64,000 nt of DNA from Cephalopachus bancanus (Eukaryota; Chordata; Mammalia; Primates; Tarsiidae), in assembly GCA_027257055.1 (NCBI GenBank), contig JAPVLO010000982.1, positions 124,001 through 188,000 on the forward strand. Reading direction: 5' to 3'. Below are positions 11,279 to 24,746 of the stretch, one piece after another. The position numbers and the translations under genes are program-made. The notes under the pieces are model-generated. The model was given only the letters and a program-made list of their open reading frames with translations, did no database searches and had not been told where the DNA came from. How positions within the stretch are numbered: position 1 is the first letter of the stretch; the number at the start of each line of letters is the position of its first letter.

Positions 11279-14200
11279 GTATGCTGAGCTTTTTCTATTT
11301 TCTCAAAGATTGGGGATGATTAGCTATGTGAAGTTTAAAGTCTATACTGAGGGGTTGGGAAACTTGCATCATTTGTGAAGTAAAGGCAGTACCATTATCA
11401 ATCTTTAGGGAAATAGGAAGGCAAAAATGAAGAGTAATATCATTTATAAAGAAACCATGAATCCTCTAAGGTCCCTGTTGTGGTTGTATGAAAAGTCTCC
11501 AGCAGACCTGAAAATAGTATCAATGTGTATTAGCAGGTACCTATATTTTTTATACCTGGGCATATGAGTAAAATGAAGCTACCAATCCTGCTCTGAAAGT
11601 TAATTGGTGAGTGGAAAATAAGGAGGTAGTTATATGTATCCTTGTGAACTGACAGAGCTGCAAATAGGGCAGGCTTGGGTAATAGATTTTAACTTAAAAT
11701 TTAAATTAGGACAACCTAAGAACTTAGAAGTTTATACAGTAGCTTCCTCCATTTTTGTAATGAATTATAAAGACAAGGGAGAATCTTATCACTCCTTGGT
11801 TGAGTAGGACAAGCCTTTCCTGGAGTGTTAAAAAGAGGGGTTCTTTGTCTACAGCCCCTCATCATTGTAAATATTGTAACTCCTCGTTAGAATAATCAGG
11901 ACTAATTGAGGGTAAAGCTAGTGCGTCAGTAACTGATTAAGTGATAGGGCTGTCTTTTTAGCTTCCTCATCAACCTTACAATTCACCAATGCTTCTAGAC
12001 TATGTAATCTCTGATGTTCTTTTCAATGTATAACTGACACTTGGGCAGGAGGCTGCTTTAATAATTTGCAGAACTAGGGAGTTGTGTTTAATTGGTGTTT
12101 CCTTAGTGGCTAAATTTTTTTTTTCTTCTTAACTTGCTTCATGAAAGTATAGGATATGAAATGCATATTTTAAGTCTATATATATATGTTAAGCCTCTTG
12201 CTTTTACCCAAAGTGAGTGTCTTAGTTGGGGCAATGAGCTCTGTCTTTTGTGTGGACATGTGTAGAGGGAATGACACACTTTCTATAACCTTAGTAGTGC
12301 CAGTAATAACATTTTCTGCCATCCTCTGTCCATTAGGAATAAGACTACTTTTATCTATGTAAAATATGTACTCTGGATGCAAAATAGGGACATCTGCTAG
12401 GTCTACTCTGACTGCTACATATTTCTAGAGTCTCTGTGCAGGAGTGTTCTAGAAGTTCTGGTGTGGGAAGAAGAGTGGTTAAGTTTAAGGTGTTAGATTT
12501 TTGAAAGGTAACATAAGGATTTCCCATCAGAAGAGTTTGGTATTAAGTAAGGCAAGAACTGTTGAGAAACTGGTAAGTATTGTTGTTCAAAATGTCTACA
12601 AGCTAGTGTGAGGAGAATACACTTACATACCTATCATATGTAAGTTTTCTAGCTTCCTGCATTAATGTAACCTGTATCAATGTAACCTCTATTAATGACA
12701 GATAATGCTCTGAGGCAAGGCCATTCCTTCTCAGTAATATTCAAATGTTTTGAAAAGAATGCAATGGCTTTAAGATTTGGTACACATTTCTGTCTCATCA
12801 ATTTCACTTGTATTCCTTTCCTGTCTGATATATCTAGAAGAAAAATATTTTGAGGATCTGAAAGAGGTAGGACTGGAGTCCATGTGAGTAGGAGACTCTT
12901 TAGGAGTGTTGAAAGCATTGCATGTGGGTCATTGCCAATTTAGAGACTCATGTTTTGGTCCCTGAGTGTCCTAATACAGGGGTTTAGTGATGATGCCATA
13001 GTTTCGGATCCAGAATTTGAAGTATCCAATAAGATCTAAGAACATGTAATGCTCCTTATTGGACTAAGAGTACTGCAAAGAGGCAATAAGCAGTTTTCTC
13101 TGGGTAGTTATAACTTTATGACCTGGGCTAAGTTTAACCCTAAATGAATAACTCGCTGTAAGTTAAGTTGAGCCTTAGAAATACCTAATATGTTTTACTA
13201 CAGAGAAAACTAATAAGAGCAACAATATCTCACTTAGAGAAAGAAAGGAATGGGCTACCAAGCAGTAAATTGAAGTACTGGATGAGGGTGCTATTTATAA
13301 ACCAAATCTGGGAAAAGTCAGAGTCTAGTGCCTGGCTGAAAAGGTGAGGACTGTCTTGGAAGCTCTGGCGAAGAACAGTCCAAGTAAGTTATTGAAAATC
13401 ATTCTTATCTTGGTTGGTCCAGGTAAAAGCAAACATATGAGACTCTGGTGAAAGAATGGGAAAAAAACTACATCTTTGAGATTTAAAATTGTAAAGTACT
13501 GCGTGTCTGTGAGACAGTATTAAGGAGTATACATGGGCAAGAACAATGGAGTGGAAGGGAACTACAGCCTCCTTAATGATTCACAAATCTTAGATTAGGT
13601 GTTAGGATTTGTCAAACTTGCAGACCAGAAAAATGGGAGTATTATAAGGAGAATTAGAACATTTAAGAAGCCCAGATACATAGAATTTATTAACCAAAGG
13701 CTTAAGGCTTCTTAAAGCAGTGTAACTGATGGAATACTGAGGCTTGTTAGTAATAGAAAGAGGGTCTTTAAATTGGATTGAAATAGATGTTATGTATGAA
13801 GTTCTGCCAAGAGTAGAGGTATCCTAAACTTGCGAGGAAATATAATCCTGGACATAGGATGGAATATAAGGAAGCAGTAAGGCACAGCATGTAGTGTCAG
13901 GAATGAGAGAGGGCTCAGGGGGTTTAATTACCCTGGAAAACACTCCTACAAAGTAAGTGAATGGGGTTCTGCATAAAGAATAAGTCTAGTCCCTAGTTTG
14001 TACATAGTTATCTTTTTCAAGCAGGAGAACAAGACAAGGGGGGGATGACTAAAATGAAATTAAGAAGTATTTGATTTCCCACTAGGCACGGAGATGGCAG
14101 TGTGGTCTGGAATGTAGGAAGAATACTTCTGACCCCCGCTGTAGATATGGGTAGAGAAGAAATCATCCAAGAAATTTGAGGAGTGCTGAGCAGGAAGACC

Positions 14201-14410
14201 TCATATTGATAATAATCAAAACAGGCCTATTAGCCACAGGGATTTTTACTTTAGGTTCAGTTGAATCAATGTTCTGCACAGGAGAGTGCTCTGGTTCTAC
14301 AACTGAGCCAGAGATGTGTCAATCAGACTATAGGAAATCCAGCAGGATTTCCTCACACACTGAATATAAATTATGCACATTACATAGAAGGAATCTAAAT
14401 TTGAGCAGGT
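11279..14410 (-). pseudogene. Class I ERV pol (protease to integrase), broken
   Basis: The connection and RT end lies at 12918-12650 ('LPLSDPQNIFLLD', 'AIAFFSKHLNITEKEWPCLR'). The RNase H start lies at 12382-12176 ('YIFYIDKSSLIPNGQRM', 'TKVIESVSFP', 'LTLGKSKRLNIY'). Its first catalytic Asp is followed by Lys where Gly is usual. These blocks are in the right order for a class I pol. Stops and shifts interrupt every domain, so no enzyme can be made. Confidence 0.8.
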
Positions 14411-14414
14411 GATA

Positions 14415-15600
14415 TTACATAATATTGATTAGGTGATACTGCGGGAGGTTGGGGAGCATGTCTATCATTGGCTGCCTGCATTTAGGGCACAGAAAAGTTG
14501 GAGGTGGCTGAGAACTGTCCTCAACCCAATGTCCTGAAAGATGACACCTGAAATATTTCTCTGTTTGTAACTGTCTGGCTTGAGTATAACCTGGATTCTT
14601 ATAGGCTATGTCATTGATCTCAGTCACAGTAAGAGCTGAGGCCAGGATTTGGTAAGTCAGTCTCTTTTGCCTTTTGTCTTCCCTTTGTTCCTCCTCACAG
14701 TTATTACAGACTTTGAAAGTCAACTTTTAAAGTTCTGATTGGAAGATCTATAAGCCTTTTTCTAGTTTCTGGAGCTTTCATTTAATAAATGAGACTGAAT
14801 GCATAGCCAAAATGAACAGATCTTCTGGAGTGATAGTTTAAATTAGGATAGTATTGTACTGCCTCCAAGAGGTGAGTTGAGAAGAATGTGGGATTCTCAT
14901 CAGGCTCTTGAGAAATTTCCCTGATTTTTCTTTATAGTTAACCTGTTTAGAATGGCCCATTTTATGCTTTGCCTAGGACAGGGTAGTACATGGTCTATTT
15001 TTCCTTATTTGTGTAGTTCTGCTGGTAGTCTCAGTTGGGGCCTTCTCCAGGGAATCCCATGATGCCAGAATCATATTAGCCAACTTGGACACAGTTTAAG
15101 TCATCCATGCTGTGAATACTCAAGCTTTGGCATAGATACAGTCTCATTCCTCAGGTTAGTGGTTAAAATAACATATATATCTACCCAAGTAAGGGCATAT
15201 GAAAGTATGATATATTCAAATTCCTTAATACATTTAGAGGAATCTGTAGAGGAGGAATCCAATTTGTATTCAATCTGAGTGAATTAGCATGGATAAAGAA
15301 ACATGGACTTTAGCAAGTCCTTTTGCCACCTCTCTGAGAGGAAATTGGTTGGCCATATTGAGGGTTTGGTAGTGCCTTCCTAAGTGGGTATGGGCAGGTG
15401 AGGGAACTGAAGGTGCCAGAGAAGAGGAAGGCAAAGTTAAGTGTTAGTTGCTGTGGTGGTCAGCACTGGCCCTTCTTCTGGTGGTAAGGAGTAGTGAATG
15501 GGAAAAGTGAGGAGTTTGGAAAACTGAAGAGAGGTAGGGAGGCAATGGCTGAGTATGAGGAATGAGAGAAGTAAAGTTGACTAGGTTAGTCATCTGGTAA
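14415..15600 (-). pseudogene. Class I ERV gag (capsid and nucleocapsid), broken
   Basis: The nucleocapsid end lies at 14723-14415 with a knuckle-like stretch 'YFRCHLSGHWVEDSSQPPP' and then 'CPKCRQP'. The CCHC knuckle is damaged: its final Cys is replaced by Ser, and its first Cys position by Phe/Tyr. Upstream (about 14950-14760) a capsid-like block has 'REISQEPDENP', typical of the major-homology part of gamma-type capsids. Frames are interrupted by stops. Confidence 0.75.
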
Positions 15601-16127
15601 ATAAGGAGTGAAAAGAACCATGAGACAGGAGGTGCTTAGGTCCTGGTAATGTGCTAGTTTGAAAAATGCCTGAATATAAGAAACCTTGGTCCATTTATTT
15701 TTTCTCTTGATATAAAGATCACATTGGAGGAGGGTGTTAGCAGCCTCCAAGAGACCACACCTTTGGTTGCCTCACTTGTATTCTGGCCAGGCAGTGTTAA
15801 AACTAAATATATGGTATTTGGTTGGATATATCCACAAGAGAATTTTGAGATTTTTGAGGAGATACTTCAGTGGAAAATCCTTAGCCATAATAGATTGAGA
15901 ATTTCTCATGAACAGTCCTAAAGAGAGAAAGGGGTTGGTCCTGAGAATAGTTCTTAAGCAACCAGAAAAAGGTAAACCCATTCATGTTCTCAGTTGGCAT
16001 CCCCCCCAAAAAATCAATGGAATCAGCCTAAGTGTGTAGATATTAAGTAAGAAAGTGTGCTCCCTTTAGCTCTACCTGCCAGATGCAGTCCTACTGCCAG
16101 GAGCAAGGCTCTTCCTACACATGCTTC

Positions 16128-16182
16128 AGAGGTTTTTTTTGTACCAGTATTTCCCTGTAAAAAAAAAAAAAAAAAAAAAACT
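16128..16182. repeat. Poly-A stretch
   Basis: About 21 A residues at 16160-16180 follow a short T run in the ERV leader region (between the primer site and gag). It is a simple repeat, possibly the scar of a small insertion, but no element body is visible beside it. Confidence 0.7.
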
Positions 16183-16385
16183 AAGCAAAGAAAGTAGCCT
16201 TTCAAAGTTGTTCCCAGGTCTTCTAAAGAGACTGAGTGTATTTGTATGGACTCACCAATATTGTAACTTCCTATCAGATAAAGCTGGAAAGACAGGGAGG
16301 TCTAGTTTATGTAGCTCTTCATAGGAAGTGAGGGCAAAAAGGCAGATAGCAGAGAGAGGAAGAGAAAATGTAGAGATTTCTACCC

Positions 16386-16403
16386 TCCCCATACAGGCCA
16401 CCA
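16386..16403 (-). other. ERV primer-binding site, tRNA-Ile type
   Basis: The minus strand reads TGGTGGCCTGTATGGGGA, two bases beyond the LTR end (...aaaca, tt, TGG). It pairs with the 3' end of tRNA-Ile (expected TGGTGGCCCGTACGGGGA) with two C-to-T changes, both at CpG positions in the expected sequence. This fits methylation decay of an old insertion and fixes the strand of the provirus. Confidence 0.8.
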
Positions 16404-16405
16404 AA

Positions 16406-17217
16406 TGTTTGGTTGGTGTGCCAATGTCAAGAGAAAAATGTAAAGAATTGCTGAAAGGATAGGTTAGAAAAAGTTTACTTAGAGAATAAATTTGGAAAAA
16501 AGGATGAATTACCTCCTCGAGATTAAAGAGTGGTCCAAACACTGAAGAAGGGTTTGGCAGTGAAATCTATGAGCTGGGGGTTTATAAGGCATCTTTTTCT
16601 TTAGACTGGAAATTAAAGTTGTTTGGATTGCAAAAGGTAACCATGTGAAATGTAACAGTGGGAGAACAAAGGGAGTAGTGTTGTCATTGCCATAGCAATT
16701 AACTCCTTAATACGGCAGTGGCCAGAGTTTTAGATAGACCACATAGACAATGACAAGGAGAGCAACCCAAGGTCTCCAAAACAAAGTTTCACGACACAAG
16801 AGTAAGTTTCAAATATTCTTGGATTTAGGGAACAAAGAGTCATTTAGCTGGGATAAAGAAAACATTCTTGGAAAAATTGTACAGCAACAGGAATCATCAT
16901 AATGGTTCATTTCTTTCATCTTTTTCACTTGGTTTGCTATGCAAGACAGCTAGAAACTCATCCTAGGAGCAAGATGTTGATTGTAAAATCCTAATGCCCA
17001 TTACCAGGGGAATGTCACAGTTTTACTAACTTTACACATCAGTGTCTTTAAACTGTAGAGTTAATTAAACTTAGAACAAGAGAACTAGAAGAGCCAGTTA
17101 CATAATAAAATATTATTTACTAACATATACCACTAGTTGGTATATGTTAGAATAAAAACTTATAACAAAACAAAAATATAAACTAATGTTCATTTCTGTG
17201 CAATATCCCAGGTAACA
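16406..17217 (-). repeat. 5' LTR of the class I ERV
   Basis: It lies directly upstream of the primer site on the minus strand, ending in ...CA at 16406 and starting with TGTTACC at 17217. The 16985-17217 part matches the 3' LTR remnant at 295-528. On the minus strand, AATAAA-like sequence lies near 16485-16490, consistent with the R region. The outer boundary is inferred from where the two LTR copies stop aligning. Confidence 0.6.
17121..17149. other. Perfect 12-bp inverted repeat with 5-base loop
   Basis: taacatatacca (17121-17132), loop ctagt, tggtatatgtta (17138-17149). It lies in the U3 part of the class I LTR. The equivalent place in the other LTR (about 448-470) keeps only part of the symmetry. 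Confidence 0.9.
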
Positions 17218-19035
17218 TTATTTTGGCTTTTTAAAAAATCTTTCAATCTGCCTTAATTGTGAGCAGCCAAATCATTGAAAATAAACTCCTGTCATTGGAT
17301 GGACAAATTTCTTTGTGCCTAGATGACTTCACTAGAGAAGCCCCTGAGGTTTTGACTTCTAGGGCAATCATACACAATAATGAAGTCTTAAGAGGTTCTC
17401 AAATAAATTGCTTTCTATAGTATCTTTAGATAAACAGGGAATAATGAGGAATCTTAGATGGTGCTGGTGGATACTGAAGCCATTTTATATTTTTTTTACC
17501 CTACTCTCATGAATCAACCATTCCCACAGAATAAAAAAATTTAGTAGTAATATTAAAGCACATCCAAAATGTTTTATGTTCAAATCTAATTGACAATTGA
17601 AAAATTTTTACAAAAGCATTATATCCTACTTTGTGCTGGTAAATCTACTGTCCTAGTAAATCTACTTGAAAAGTTCCTGCTTTCTAAATTAAGTTACAAA
17701 AAAATTATTCACGGCAGTAGAGTTAATATTAAAATATGCTGATTTTTCTAAACTGAAACTGTTCTGCTCCTTTCAAGCAGAAGTTGATTACATTAAAAAG
17801 AAAAACTAAAAATCGCTCCATTTCCTGAAATATCTGAGTATTTGTAGGCTTCTTCCTCTACTGTGGTAGGGAAAATTAAGTACTGAATCTATAAATATAA
17901 AAAAATTCAAAGGTTTTCAGTAGCTCTCATTGATTATACAATAATTACACAAGGTCTCAGAATTTCTTGCACTGGCCCTTGTGACAATCTAATCTTGTTG
18001 ATTTAAAAAACAGGGTAATGTTGGAGATTTGAAAAAACTCTATATGTAGTCAACCAAGAATTTTGGTTGGAATACCAAGAATTTTTAAGAATACTTTTTA
18101 AAACTTTATAGCTTGTTGTTCAATATACTCATAAGTTCTAAATAGTTCACAGGGCTAAATCTTTGCCAAAATTTTTTATTATTTAATTTGACAAAGAATG
18201 CCACTAATTATTTGACTTTACTTCAAAAATCAACAATGTATTTGTGCTGTAATGCCACAGGTGTTTACTGAAGCATATACTGTTTTTCTATGATGTTGCT
18301 TCAGGATTTGGCAATGGTACAATGTTGTAGAAATTCTACCATTATTCAATGTATAGATAGCCTACTGCTATGTGATCCTTCTAAGAAAGATTTAAAAATA
18401 TATTCAGTTTGCCTCTTACAGTTAACTTATAGAATTTATAAGGCCTGAATTTAAATAAAAGCTGCATTTTTACAAGGAAGAAAACATTATTTGGAACAAA
18501 ATTTACAGAGGAAATAGCAGCCTCAACCCAAAGAAAAATTATTCAAGTTTCCCCAAAGATTTCCTTAAAATTACAGGATATTATAGATATTTGGTTCTCA
18601 GTTTTGTATTGCTGGCATCTTGTATGAACATATAAACACTTTGTCTCAAGCCCTTGCCTGGGGAGGAAAGCTATGAACTATGAACAGGTCTTCAAACCTA
18701 CAAAGACTTGCCCAAAGAAAACAGTTAACCTAAATTTTAGTAAAATTTTTAAGTACCTGAGCATTTGTGGGCTTCCCCTAACCGTACATTTTTTTTCTCT
18801 TAATTCATGACTATGCCAATCAGGATTTAGAGGTTTGTACTCAAGAATATAGGGGAAAATATAGACCCATTTAAAAAATTATAGCCAGATATTGGACCCA
18901 ATTACCAGAATATATTAAAATTTCTTAAAAGCAGTAGCAGGAGTAGTGCAGCTAGACAGTTAGAACCTTAATTTATTAGCATTGGAAAGTAAACTATACA
19001 GTGGGTTTCACAAACTTTCAAAAATTTACTGAATT
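17218..19035. other. AT-rich DNA without recognised feature
   Basis: About 1.8 kb with no long open frame, RNA gene or retroelement I can name. A short block near 17826-17860 ('tgagtatttgtaggcttc') resembles 18757-18785 ('tgagcatttgtgggcttc'), hinting at an old repeated element. Confidence 0.5.
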
Positions 19036-19039
19036 TTGA

Positions 19040-19935
19040 TTGGACTCAAGATATTTCAGAAAGAATATTAACATTATTTATTGATTTATTTACAGACTAG
19101 GAAAATAACTTTTGCAAAATATATATCTCATTAATGTCACATACAGAATACATAAATAACTTTTGAAATAACACTAACATTAAAATAGGCAGACATTTTA
19201 ACAGATTCTTCATACAAAATATGTGAATGCTAAATAAGCACATTAAAATGCTAAATAAGCACATTAGGAAAATACAAATTTAAATCACTATGAATGTCAC
19301 TACACACACACACATATATATATACTAAGATGGCTATATGTAAAATAAAAACTCACAATTTCAAGTACAGACAAAGATGTGGAAAGCTAAAACTCTCTTA
19401 TATACTGCTGGTAAAATTAAAAATAATGCAAACAATTTGAAAACTAATTCCTTTTTTAAAAAAATATAATTGAATAGATCTTACCAATGGCTGACAAAGA
19501 CATATGTAAATATTTATTGTGACTTTATTTATAGTAACTCCAAATTTGAAACAATTTGGATGTACATAAACTAAATAAGCAAATTGTATTATATTCTTAA
19601 TGGAATACTACTCAGAAGTAACAACACACTACAGATACATTTAAGAACAGAGATTAATTATGCTAAGTGAAAGAAGCTAGATAAAAAAGTCTACATACTG
19701 TAAGAGTTCATTTACAGTAGTTGGCATTCTGGAAAAGGCAAAACTGTGAGAACAGAAAATCAATCAATGGTTAACAGTCTCTGAGAATGAAGCAGTGGAT
19801 TCGCTTGAAAGGGTCATGTGGGCACTTTTTGAAATAATGGTCTGTATATTAAAAGTATTGTGGGTGCATTCTCAAACATGTCAAACTCATTGAATGGTGT
19901 GTACCAAGAGAAAATATTATTTGTACATAAATTAT
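19040..19935 (+). mobile_element. Ancient mammal-wide L1 (L1M-type) 3' end
   Basis: It has the typical L1M ending: 'aatggaatactactcagaag', 'ttatgctaagtgaaagaagc', 'ctacatactgtaagagttca' and 'tctggaaaaggcaaaactg'. It is strongly diverged and has no coding frame. A (CA)(TA) tract lies at 19301-19325. Confidence 0.8.
19226..19266 (+). repeat. 20-bp direct repeat, two copies
   Basis: aatgctaaataagcacatta occurs at 19226-19245 and again at 19247-19266. This is a local tandem duplication inside the old L1 tail. Confidence 0.95.
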
Positions 19936-20219
19936 ACCTTATTATATACTTGCCCTAAAGATCCCTTTCAGTGGCGTTCTATCATTTTTAGAATAAATAT
20001 TGCTCTTTGGTACAGCTTACAATGTCCTACACTTTTTTCCCCATCTACCACTCCATTTTTAGTGCCATCATTTTTCTCTTTGTGCACTCTGTTTTAACCA
20101 AAACAGTCTTTTGTCTATGCTTTAAGTTTTCCAGACTCAAAAATTTATTCACTAATTGTTTCTTCTGTCTGAGATACTTCTCTTTAGATTTATAATTGTT
20201 AATTTTTTAGACTTGATTA

Positions 20220-23200
20220 ATTTTTTAAAATTTCATGTCATTATTGATATTTGTAGTACAAGTAAAAGTTAATTACACAAGGAAGCCACATGCAGGTGAA
20301 ATTTGGGGCTCCAACTGATACTCACTTCTCCTGGTTTGGAACCAGGTACCTCTGTATTGTTAGTCATCCTCCTTCCTTCCCTCTTTCCTGGCAATGCTCT
20401 GTAACTGCCAGTCCCTCCCTTGTATTAATGTAATTAATATTCAGGTCCAACTTGTGAATTACAATATGCATGCAACATTCTTGTTTCTGTGATAAATTGC
20501 AAAGTTTAACGGTCTCCAACTTTGTTCAATTATCTGTAAAGTGCAAGTTCTTCTTTATGGGCATGTAAAACTCCAACAAGTATATGTACCATATTTTTTT
20601 ACCCAGTCCATTTTTGAAAGGCACTAAGGGTTGGTTACATGTTTTTGTTGTTGTGCATTGTGCAGCTAAAAACATGTGTATGCAAGTGTCTGTTTTGTAG
20701 AGTGATTTATGTTCCTTCAGGGATATTCCCAGGAGAGAATTGCTGGATTGTATGGAAAGTCAACTTTTAGTTCTTTAGGAAATCGCCAGGCTGCTTTCCG
20801 TAGAGGTTGAACAACTAGTTTGCACTCCCACCAACAATACAGGAACATTCCCTTTTCTCTACACTCGCAGTGGCATACATTGTTTTCTGACTGTTAATTA
20901 TGGCTGTTCTTACCAAAGTTAGGTGATAGCTCACTGTAGTTTTGATTTGCATTTCTCTGATGATTAGTGAGACTGAGCATATTTTTATGTCTTCTGGCTG
21001 TTTTTATGTCTTTTTTTGTAAAGTGTCTATTTATGTCCTTTGCTCATTTTAAATGGTTTTATTGATTTTTCTTTCAGTTATTTTGATTTCCTTGTAATGT
21101 TAAGGAAATGTATGTTAAGCCTTTGTCAGATACATAATTTGCAAATATTTATCTTTCATTCTGTGGGTTGTCTTCTTACTTTCCAAATGGTTTCTTTTAC
21201 CTTGTAAAGGCTTTTCAGTTTCATGAGGTAACATTTGTTTATCTTAATGTTTATGGCATTCACTTTTGGGAATTGGTCAATAATTTGTTGCCTATCCCGA
21301 TGTGCACAAGGATGTTTCCTACATTTTCTCCTCAGGTTCTCATAGTTTGAGGTTTCAAATTTACATCTTTATTCATTTAGAGGTGATTTTTGTGTATGGT
21401 GATAGAGAGGTGTCCAATTTCATTATATTGCATGTGGTCAGTCAGTTTTCCCCAAACCATTTGCTAATTATATGTCCTTTCACTGATGGTTGTTGTTGAT
21501 AGCTTTGACAAAGATAAGTTGGTTGAGAGATAAGTTTTTGCTTCTGGAATCTTTGTCCTGTTCTACTGGTCTGTATACTGATGTTTGTACAATACTAGCC
21601 TATTTTGGTTACTGTAGACTTGTAGTAAAATTTAAAGTTAGAGGTGTGATTCCTTTTGGTTTGCTTCTTTTGATGAGGATAGTTTTGGCTATTTGTCTTC
21701 TTTTTTTGTTTCCATATGAAGTTCTGAGAAAAATATTGGTAATTTGATGGGTATTCCATTGAATCTGTATATTACTTTAAGCAGAATGAACTTCTTGGCA
21801 ATATTGAGTCTTCCAGTCTATAAGCATGGAATATTATTCCATTTGTTTGTGTCATCTTTGATGTCTCTGAGCAGCGTTTTGTAGTTCTCATTGTAAAGAT
21901 CTTTCACTTCTCTGGTTAGGAAGCTGCCAAGGTTTTATTTTATTGTGACTATTGTGAATGGGATTGTGTTTTTATTTGGCACTCTGTCTCCTTTGCCCTG
22001 GTGTATAGAAATGCAACACTCTATTACTCATTGATTTGGTACCCTGAGATATAACTGAAGTCAGTTATCAGTTCAAGAATGTTTGACAGTTTTTCTAAAG
22101 TTTTTAAGATATAGGATTGCATTGTTATAAAAGAGGGATACCTTGATTTCCTCTTTTCTTATTTGGATACTCTTCATTTTTTTCTATTTTCTGATTGCTC
22201 TGACTTGGATGTCTAGTACTACATTGATGAGGAGGCATGAGAGTGGACATCTTTTCTAGTTCTCATTGTCAGGGAGAATGCTTCCAATTTTTGCCATTTT
22301 GAAAAATGACTCTTAGTGTTTTGAGGAATTTTCCTTTTATGCCCAGGTTCTTAACATTTTTTATCAAGTTGGGTGCTGGTTTTGTCAAGTGTTTTGTTGT
22401 ATGTCTAATGTTATAATCATGTGGCTCTTGATTTTGTGTCTGTTGATGTGCTGAATTATATTTATGGTCATGTGAATGTTGAACCAACCCTGCATCCAGG
22501 AATGAAGCTCACTTGGTCATTGTGGATGATGCTTAAGATCTGTTGTCAATTGTATTAAATGGAATTTTGTACATCTATGCTCATCAACCGCGTGGTCTGC
22601 AATTATCTTTCCTTATTGGGTCTTTGCCAGGTTTATATAGCAATATAATGTTGGCTTCATAAAATGAATTGAGGAGAATTTCATCTTTCCCAATTTCCTG
22701 GAAAACTTTTATTAAGTTTGTATTAACTCCTCCTTGTAGAATTTAGTTGGAAAGTCTTTGGATCCTGGGTTTTTTTTAGTAGATAGGTTTCTTGTGACTG
22801 TGTCAACTCCTGTATTGTTATCTATCGGTTTAAAGATTCAGTTTCTTTTTGTTTCAAACATAAGAGGTTGTGTGATGTCAGAAAGTACTCCCCATTTTTT
22901 AGGTTTTCTAATTTATGTGCATACAGGTTTTTATAGTAATCAATAGTAATGTTTTATAATATTCTTCTGATAACTTTAGGGTCATTTGTGATTTTGTTGC
23001 ATGTCTAATAGTCTTTATCTGGACTTTATTTTTGTCATTTTATCTGGTCAATCTAGTCAGAGAACTGTACATCTTATTTATCTTTTCAAAGAATGGGGTG
23101 TTTGTCTTGTTGATCTTTTCCATAATATTTATTATCTTCAGCATCCTGCAACTATGTTTATCTTGGTGATTAGCATTCTTCTGCTGAAGTCAGGATTTAA

Positions 23201-24090
23201 GCATGACATTAAGCTGTTTATTTATAATCTTTCTGTTTTCCTGATATGTGTGTGTGTGCAGGGGTATGAATTTTATTCTTAACACTGTTTCATGACATCC
23301 CAGAGATTCTGATAAGATATGTCTTCATTTTTGTTTGTTTCCAGGAATCTTTTTATTTTGGTCTTGATTTCTGTGTTGCCCCACAATTTCTGCATGTTGT
23401 TTTGGAGGAATCTTGGTGGTGGTAAAATTTATTTGTTTTGTACCATGATCCTATGTGTGGTATTATTTCAGTCTTTTACTTATGCTTGATATATGTTCAA
23501 GAACATAATTCATCTTGAAGTATTCTCCATGTGCTAATGAGTAGAAAATATAATCTGTATTTGTTGGGTGAAATATCCTGAAGATGTCTATTAAGTCCAT
23601 TTGATCAAGCATCAAGTTGAAATTCTGGGTTGTTTTTTCTATGCCTTGATTATTTATCTAAAGTTGTTAGTGGGGATATTTAGTTCTCCATCTATAATTG
23701 TGTAAAAGTTAATGTTTTCTCTTAGTTTGCATAGTAACTGTCTTATAATGTCTAGTGCTCTTGTGTTGGGTACATATATGTTTAGGATGTTTCTTGCAGA
23801 GAATTAAACCTTTTACCATCATGTTGTGTCCTTCTGTGTCCTTTTAAACTTTTGATGGCCTTGAACAGTGCTTTGACTGATATTAGAATAGAGATGCTTG
23901 CTTTATTCTGTTTTTTGTTTCCCTGAAAGATCGATTTCAACTTTCCAATCCTGAGACTGTGTGTGTCTCTTGTGGTGAGATGAGTTTCCTGGAGGCAGCA
24001 TTCTGTTAGATAATTTTTTAAAAATCCAGTTTGCCACTCTATGTCTCTTCAGTTTTAAGTCAATTTTAATATGTGAGAGTTAATTTTTGT
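20220..24090 (-). mobile_element. 5'-truncated L1, minus strand, middle-aged
   Basis: Read on the minus strand it covers ORF2 from about residue 400 to the 3' UTR, ending near 20220 with 'caggtacctctg...cctggcaatgctctgtaactgcc', shared with the L1 starts at 2440, 34130 and 38340. Reversed ORF2 landmarks include the RT core near 22150-22300 and the C-terminal cysteine region near 20740-20860. No frame longer than about 90 codons survives. Confidence 0.88.
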
Positions 24091-24107
24091 GAGAACAAGA
24101 GTCAGAT

Positions 24108-24240
24108 TGGACTAGAGACCCCCTAAATGACCTCTATTACTTATTATCTCCAAACACATTCACATGCTGAGGGACTGGGAGTTAAGACTTCAACTTATAA
24201 ATTTTGGGGCATACAGGTCAGCTCACCACATTATACAACT
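24108..24240 (-). repeat. LTR fragment resembling MaLR (MLT1/MST)
   Basis: 'ctccaaacacattcacatgctg', 'gggagttaagacttcaactta' and 'aattttggggcatacagg' follow the reverse complement of the 5' end of MST/MLT1 LTRs (a start reading 'ggtctgaatg...cccccaaaattcatatgttg'). It is short and diverged. The match is from memory of the family. Confidence 0.5.
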
Positions 24241-24394
24241 GCCATTTTCAACCTAGAGAATTATCTCTATAATTTTTTCTATAATATTCTTAGAATTGTT
24301 TGTATGTAAATGTAAATTTGAAAAGGTGCAAGTTCTTAGTTTAGCACTTACTCCTCAGTTTTATTGCCAGTGCCATATCATGAAAGGTAGTGAG

Positions 24395-24580
24395 CTTTCT
24401 AGTTAGGCATAAATTTGCCCTGCGACTAGAAAAAAGTTACTTTGCCTGTGAGTCCTTGGTTTCCACACCTGAAATAAGAATAATAACACTACCAAGGTCA
24501 GGAGCTGCCATGTCGATTCAAAAGGGAGATATGATAATTTACTGGCCTACACCAGCATAGGAATACAATAAATGCTATTT
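24395..24580 (+). repeat. MIR SINE fragment
   Basis: 'aaaaagttactttgcctgtgagtccttggtttcc', then 'tgaaataagaataataacactacc' and 'aatacaataaatgctatttt' follow the MIR core and 3' end in order (ttacttaacctctctgtgcc; aatggggataataatagtacc; aataaatgttag). It is an old mammalian SINE with no coding function. Confidence 0.65.
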
Positions 24581-24746
24581 TTTTCCTCCCAATCATAACC
24601 TTTAATTTCCTTTATGTTTTGATTTTAAAATACATTTTTAAAAAAACTAACTTACAATAAACAGTATGAAGGGACATAAAAAACAAAGGAAGGGTGTCCA
24701 GACATTCATCCAGACTCCCACGAGGCAGCCATTAAAATCAGTTTTT

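Noticed and set aside
16121..16324. Possible CRISPR or tRNA-like structures in AT-rich parts
   Set aside because: No spaced repeats and no cloverleaf or A/B boxes outside the Alus were seen.
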